A stretch of DNA of 64,000 bases from positions 124,001-188,000 of the forward strand of contig JAOAHX010000001.1 of the NCBI GenBank assembly GCA_026415035.1, given 5' to 3'. Both the position numbers and the translations under genes were made by a program. Below, one piece after another: positions 60,376 through 64,000 of the stretch (within the stretch, counting starts at the first letter, position 1; each line of letters opens with the position of its first letter). The stretch is from Thermodesulfobacteriota bacterium. Its GTDB lineage: Bacteria > Desulfobacterota > BSN033 > UBA1163. Under the pieces are notes generated by a model. That model ran no database searches and was not told the DNA's origin. It saw nothing but the letters and a program-made list of their open reading frames with translations.

Positions 60376-61272
60376 ATGTTAAAAAGGAGTCCCGTTCCTC
60401 CCTCCTTCTCCCTGGTCCGAAGGGGAAAAAGCTTCCTCCTCCTCCACGACCGATTCAGAGAGCTCCTCCTCAATAAAGGGGTTGAGGATCCCGAAACCTT
60501 TTGTAAGAATTCCCTTCGACCGTTGACCTTTCTCGGCGGAAGAACCCCCCACCCGGTCATTGACCTCGGGGAGGGCCTCCGGATCGTCCTGAGGAAATAC
60601 TCCCACGGAGGGCTCCTAAGGTTGCTCACGGGAGAGATCTTTCTCTTCGGGGCGAGGTCTTTCAGGGAACTCGTCCTGACCGAAGAAGTCCGGGCCACCT
60701 CCATTCCGACGATCCAAGCCGTCGGCGCCATCCATCGTGTGATCCTCTGGCCTTTTTACCGGGCCTTTCTCCTATCCATGGAAGTCGAGGGTGCCAGGGA
60801 CTTATTCGACTTCCTTTTGGCGATGAGGGGATCCGCCTCGCCAGAGGCCCTGCGCCGTAAGAGGTGGATCATCCGATCCGCTGGCCTGCTCCTCCAAAAG
60901 TTCCACAACGAGGGCTTCTACCACAGGGACCTCCAGCTGAGAAACCTCCTCGTGGCAGGCGATCAGGTCCTGATCATCGATCTCGACCGCTCCGGCCGGA
61001 AAAAAGACCTCTCCCTTCGGACCCGAATCAAGAACCTCCTCCGCCTCAACCGCTCCATCGATAAGGGGAAAAGTTTTGGCCTGCCGGTGACCCGAACGGA
61101 TCGATGGCGTTTCTTTTTGGCCTACGGGGGTGACGATCCGCGACTCCGGAGTGCGATGAAACGGGCCCTCCGGGCCTATCGCCTCCACCTCGCGCTCCAT
61201 CGAACAGGCTGGCTTCTAAAGAGGAGGATAGGGGTCAGTAACGGGAGGTCCCCATGCGGAGAAAATCCCTGA
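60376..61272 (+). CDS. Lipopolysaccharide core heptose/Kdo kinase-like protein (WaaP/KdkA family)
   Basis: 298 residues of the kinase-like fold. The catalytic loop is FYHRDLQLRNLLV and the metal Asp is in IIDLDRSGR; LRKYSHGGLL near residue 75 matches the KdkA/InaA nucleotide region. It probably phosphorylates an inner-core LPS sugar. The ATG at 60376 has only AAAGG close by, so the start is uncertain. The 3' end overlaps the facing hydrolase gene by 38 bp. Confidence 0.82.
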   Translation: MLKRSPVPPSFSLVRRGKSFLLLHDRFRELLLNKGVEDPETFCKNSLRPLTFLGGRTPHPVIDLGEGLRIVLRKYSHGGLLRLLTGEIFLFGARSFRELVLTEEVRATSIPTIQAVGAIHRVILWPFYRAFLLSMEVEGARDLFDFLLAMRGSASPEALRRKRWIIRSAGLLLQKFHNEGFYHRDLQLRNLLVAGDQVLIIDLDRSGRKKDLSLRTRIKNLLRLNRSIDKGKSFGLPVTRTDRWRFFLAYGGDDPRLRSAMKRALRAYRLHLALHRTGWLLKRRIGVSNGRSPCGENP

Positions 61273-61897
61273 GGGGTTGGGTGATCAGGTTGGACTGGAA
61301 AGAGTAGAAGTGGTCGGCTCCTTCGAGGATGGTCAGGGATTTGGGCTCATCGAGGGTTTCATACCACTGCTTCAAACGGGAAAGGGGGCACCATTCATCC
61401 CGATCCCCTGCAAGGATGAGCTTCTCTCCCTTAAACCCTTTGAAATAGCTGAAATCGTAAATCTCCAGAGGAGGGGAGATGGCGACCACCTTTCTCACCC
61501 GCGGGTCATTCATCGCCACGGGTAGGCCGACCCAGGCCCCGAAGGAGTAGCCCAAAAAGGACAAGGGGACGTCTCGGCGATTGAGGGCCGAATGGAGGAA
61601 TTCGATGGCCGAGGCCACATCCTCCTTTTCCCCTATGCCCTCGTCATAGTTCCCCTCGCTCCCTCCCACACCCCTGAAGTTGAAGCGAAGGGTCGCATAT
61701 CCCTCTTCTCGAGCCGCTTCGCAAGAGACGGCGATGACCCGGTTGTGCATATCCCCTCCGTAAAGGGGATGGGGATGGCAGAGGACCATGCCACCTTTCA
61801 CCGAAAGGGCCTCCCCCAAACTGAGGAGGCCCTCCAGGCGGATTCCGCGGCAAGGGATCGTGACTCTTTCTTCTCTGACCATCGATCCGTTAAACAT
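61235..61897 (-). CDS. Alpha/beta hydrolase
   Basis: 220 residues. The nucleophile elbow is LGYSFGAW, the oxyanion region LCHPHPLYGGDMHN and the late Asp/His in AGDRDEWCP and GADHFYSFQ form a full triad. It resembles the short cytosolic dienelactone-hydrolase-like family of unknown substrate. GGGGGAGG precedes the ATG. It overlaps the upstream secreted-protein gene by 8 bp. Confidence 0.85.
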   Translation of the reverse strand: MFNGSMVREERVTIPCRGIRLEGLLSLGEALSVKGGMVLCHPHPLYGGDMHNRVIAVSCEAAREEGYATLRFNFRGVGGSEGNYDEGIGEKEDVASAIEFLHSALNRRDVPLSFLGYSFGAWVGLPVAMNDPRVRKVVAISPPLEIYDFSYFKGFKGEKLILAGDRDEWCPLSRLKQWYETLDEPKSLTILEGADHFYSFQSNLITQPLRDFLRMGTSRY

Positions 61898-62258
61898 CCT
61901 CCCCCTTCATCTTCTTTGGAGCCTTCTTCTTTCCCGATTCGATCTGGCCTTCGATCTTCTCCCCGATCCACTCGAGAAGGGATCTCAGAATCTCCAGAAA
62001 TCGGACCTCGAAGCGGGTGACCTCTTCGCTCTCGATCCGTTCGTTGATCTCCTTGAGCCAGCCGTCGACTTTGATCTTCAGCTGCTTCATCAGCTGGACA
62101 TAATGGGAATCCTGAGGCTCTTTTTCTTCCTCCTGCGCCCAGGCGATTCCAAGGGGGAAGGCCCTCGGTGCGGTTTGAAAGGCGGAAATAAGGGACGAGG
62201 TCACCCAAAGGAGGACGAGAGGAAAGAGAAGCGAGGGGCGGACGATCCGTTTTCTCAT
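61890..62258 (-). CDS. Small secreted helical protein of unknown function
   Basis: 122 residues with a signal peptide (MRKRIVRPSLLFPLVLLWVTSS, cleavage near AWAQEE). The mature part is a charged helix pair (YVQLMKQLKIKVDGWLKEINERI and RFEVRFLEILRSLLEWIGEKIEG) with a Lys-rich tail. The ATG at 62258 follows AAGGGG. No family is recognised. Confidence 0.62.
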   Translation of the reverse strand: MRKRIVRPSLLFPLVLLWVTSSLISAFQTAPRAFPLGIAWAQEEEKEPQDSHYVQLMKQLKIKVDGWLKEINERIESEEVTRFEVRFLEILRSLLEWIGEKIEGQIESGKKKAPKKMKGEDV

Positions 62259-62296
62259 TAGAACCCCTTCCCTTCTTCGAGCGGGCTCAAAAATGA

Positions 62297-62373
62297 TGGT
62301 GGGCGATGCGGGAGTCGAACCCACGGCCTTTGGTTCCGGAGACCAACGCTCTATCCAGCTGAGCTAATCGCCC
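62297..62373 (-). tRNA. tRNA-Arg (anticodon CCG)
   Basis: A 77-nt cloverleaf: acceptor GGGCGAT/ATCGCCC, discriminator A, encoded CCA, anticodon stem TTGGT/ACCAA around CTCCGGA (anticodon CCG), and T-loop TTCGACT. It reads CGG codons. Confidence 0.95.
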
Positions 62374-62578
62374 ACCTGAAATATTCTTTAACAATTTCCG
62401 AAGGGCCTGTCAATCCTCCGAGAGGTCTTCGTTCTGATCCGCACCCTATCGGGGTTTTGGTCGAAGACAGGGCCTGGGTTTCATCCTCAGGGGAAAATTT
62501 TTGGCTACCCCTTTGACCTGTTTAGGAAACCGTGGCCCCATGGGGTCCGGGAAATTCCCTCAAAGGGGTTATAAAAAC

Positions 62579-62983
62579 CTATAGGTATCCTTTATCCCTT
62601 AGGTGAGCCGTTATTTTGAGAACCAATGTTTCGGCTTCGTTTTTAAGACGAAGGAAGTCCTCTTTCGTGAAAAGATACGAAAGATTGTAGTCGGCCTCCT
62701 CTCGATATTTCATAAGCTTCGAATAAGTGTGGGCATCCTCTGCCCCAAAAACCCCAGTCTTAACAAAATGGAGGCTGAATAGGCGAAGCGCCCCTTCATG
62801 GCTCCTGGGTTCGAGCCCTTTTGTCAGAAGCAGTCCCCGGACATGATAGAGGAGAACATAATAGAGTTTTGAAATCGCATCCTTAATGAAGCCGTTGGCG
62901 AAGAGAAGATCTGCGGCTCTCTGAGCCTCCCTGGCTTGGCCCATATCTTCTTCGATGTTAACTTTCTTATTCCTCTCGATCAC
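62579..62983 (-). CDS. HEPN domain protein (toxin of a HEPN/MNT pair)
   Basis: 134 residues, an all-helical HEPN protein: AREAQRAADLLFANGFIKDAISKLYYVLLYHVRGLL is the usual first half (helices with A-x-x-R-x-Y pattern) and KYREEADYNLSYLFTKED carries the conserved R-x(4)-Y-like region. HEPN toxins are RNases held in check by AMPylation from the partner MNT protein. It overlaps the MNT gene by 4 bp. Activity is inferred from the family. Confidence 0.82.
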   Translation of the reverse strand: MIERNKKVNIEEDMGQAREAQRAADLLFANGFIKDAISKLYYVLLYHVRGLLLTKGLEPRSHEGALRLFSLHFVKTGVFGAEDAHTYSKLMKYREEADYNLSYLFTKEDFLRLKNEAETLVLKITAHLRDKGYL

Positions 62984-63300
62984 AGAGGGACTCCCTCTCT
63001 CTCGATGTCGAGGGCGATCCTCCGTTCCCTTTCCTTCAGACGGACGAAGTCCCCCTCCGACATTAGAAGGACCGATAGCACCCTTTCATGTTTTAACTCC
63101 CAGGCCGCAGCCACATCGTAAATTTCGTCCCTCAATTCTGGAGACCATTGACGGACGATTACGGCTAAATCGATATCCGACTCCTCCTCGAAATCGCCCC
63201 TCGCCTGCGAACCGAAGAGGATGACCTTGAGGATTTGATCGCCGTATCGCTTTTTCAGGGTCTCTTTAAATTCTATCAGGATCGTCCGGTCGAGATCCAT
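62980..63300 (-). CDS. MNT-type nucleotidyltransferase (antitoxin of the HEPN/MNT pair)
   Basis: 106 residues. FGSQARGDFEEESDIDLAVI is the GSx(10)DxD nucleotidyltransferase site, complete with both Asp, and LSVLLMSEGDFVRL is the usual tail. In characterised pairs the MNT enzyme AMPylates and silences the HEPN RNase. It is the upstream gene, joined to the toxin by ATGA. Confidence 0.87.
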   Translation of the reverse strand: MDLDRTILIEFKETLKKRYGDQILKVILFGSQARGDFEEESDIDLAVIVRQWSPELRDEIYDVAAAWELKHERVLSVLLMSEGDFVRLKERERRIALDIEREGVPL

Positions 63301-63429
63301 CTTTTCACGCCCTGGGACATTATAATGGAAGCGGGGAAGGCTGACAAGGAATATCCTCCGGATAGGATCAGGAAGGGGTTGACAACAAGAACGGGATTTC
63401 TATGATAATCGAACAGGGGAGGTGATGGG

Positions 63430-63888
63430 ATGAAACTCTACCTCGTTCAACACGGAGAGGCGAGGCCTGAAAGGGAGGATCCGGAGCGATCCCTTACGGA
63501 CTTCGGAAGAGACGAAATCCAGCGCGTCTCAAGGGTGGCCAAACTTATGGGGGTCCTCCCAGCGGTGGTCTATCACAGTGGAAAACGACGGGCCAGGCAG
63601 ACGGCGGAAATCTTGGGTGAGGCCTTGAATCTCCCCCTCAAGCAGGAAGAAGGCCTCAATCCCAACGATCCCATCCAGCCCTGGGTCGAAAGGATCTCGA
63701 GGGAGAGGAGGGATCTTATGATCGTTGGCCACCTCCCCTTCCTCGATCACCTCGCCTCCTTCCTCATCTGTGGGAACGAAAAGGCCAGGGTCATCCTCTT
63801 CCGTTACGGGGCGATCGTCTGTCTCGAACAGAAGGAGGATCAGGGATGGGCGATCCGCTGGGTCCTCAGCCCGGAAATGATCCCCTGA
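63430..63888 (+). CDS. sixA: Phosphohistidine phosphatase SixA
   Basis: 152 residues of the histidine-phosphatase fold. LVQHGEA is the SixA variant of the RHG motif, SGKRRARQTAEIL supplies the phosphate-binding Arg and IVGHLPFLDHL the second His. It removes phosphate from histidine-phosphorylated proteins. GGAGG stands before the ATG. Confidence 0.88.
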   Translation: MKLYLVQHGEARPEREDPERSLTDFGRDEIQRVSRVAKLMGVLPAVVYHSGKRRARQTAEILGEALNLPLKQEEGLNPNDPIQPWVERISRERRDLMIVGHLPFLDHLASFLICGNEKARVILFRYGAIVCLEQKEDQGWAIRWVLSPEMIP

Positions 63889-63893
63889 GAGGT

Positions 63894-64000
63894 TCAGGCC
63901 TCGAGGGGTTCGAGGACGATCGTCACCTTTCCGTCGGGCAGGGTGAAGGGGGAGGCCTTCATCTTCATCCCCACCCTGAGCTTCTTCACATCCACCTTCG
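63894..64000 (-). CDS. OB-fold zinc-ribbon (DUF35-type) protein, 3' end
   Basis: The last 35 codons read VKKLRVGMKMKASPFTLPDG then KVTIVLEPLEA and a stop. This matches the end of the OB domain of DUF35/acyl-CoA-associated proteins, which often partner thiolases or HMG-CoA synthase-like enzymes. The N-terminal zinc ribbon lies beyond the window. Identification rests on a short segment. Confidence 0.5.
   Translation of the reverse strand, partial: KVDVKKLRVGMKMKASPFTLPDGKVTIVLEPLEA

Overview
The window (about 57-60% G+C by eye) looks like a chromosomal segment of a Gram-negative anaerobe of the former Deltaproteobacteria (Desulfobacterota). Reasons: the run pth - rplY(ctc) - prs - tRNA-Gln - ispE, typical of that group; outer-membrane functions (lptF/lptG, a WaaP/KdkA-like kinase); a membrane pyrophosphatase of the K+-dependent type; a thioredoxin-type arsC; and very compact packing with many 4-bp ATGA junctions. 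Taxonomy is inference; no rRNA is present. No insertion sequence, prophage or CRISPR array was seen.

Layout. 1-252: end of an arsC gene. 297-11119 (-): a full phosphonate operon, phnD-C-E-E, a hexapeptide acetyltransferase, phnG-H-I-J-K-L-M and a TIM-barrel protein. 11333-18481 (+): a divergent glycan operon (GT-B transferase, SpsF-type cytidylyltransferase, split transketolase, an aminotransferase-SDR fusion, a NeuB-like synthase, an SMR transporter). 18484-21546 (-): a PHP phosphoesterase, a GT21 lipid glucosyltransferase, a small membrane protein and a secreted LolA-like protein. 22010-29142: an island with a DUF3562-like protein, a divergent MetK, a P2-type cation ATPase with an HMA-like N-terminus, a 22-residue-repeat amphipathic protein, an HMA-like membrane protein, a DUF5132-like protein and, divergently, a zinc-ribbon protein and a small HMA-like protein. 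29145-35398: a GH1 glycosidase and pstS-C-A-B-phoU. 35414-64000: housekeeping genes (ychF, a diadenylate cyclase, hppA, pth, rplY, prs, ispE, nfuA-like, trxB, ndk, rlmN, lptFG, ccdA, hpt, nfi, mtnA, gatB), three tRNAs and a HEPN/MNT toxin-antitoxin pair.

The theme of the first 35 kb is phosphate limitation. Direct repeats with exact 11-bp spacing (TGTAACA-, TTTAACC- or TGTCATG-like heptamers plus 4 bp), resembling PhoB boxes, lie before phnD, before the glycan operon, before the PHP/GT21 operon, before the DUF1571-like gene, before the zinc-ribbon/HMA pair and twice before pstS. The glycan operon, the glycolipid operon and at least one arm of the HMA/P-type ATPase island are therefore predicted members of the same regulon as Pst and C-P lyase.

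The best candidate for an undescribed system is the island at 23528-29142. Three of its proteins share an H-x(3-4)-GR-(L/V)-R motif, one carries eight exact 22-residue repeats of the kind seen in curvature-binding amphipathic helices, and the pump has SERCA-like Ca2+ ligands. I propose a membrane-organised, phosphate-linked cation store (compare ferrosomes and acidocalcisomes). This is a hypothesis from sequence only.
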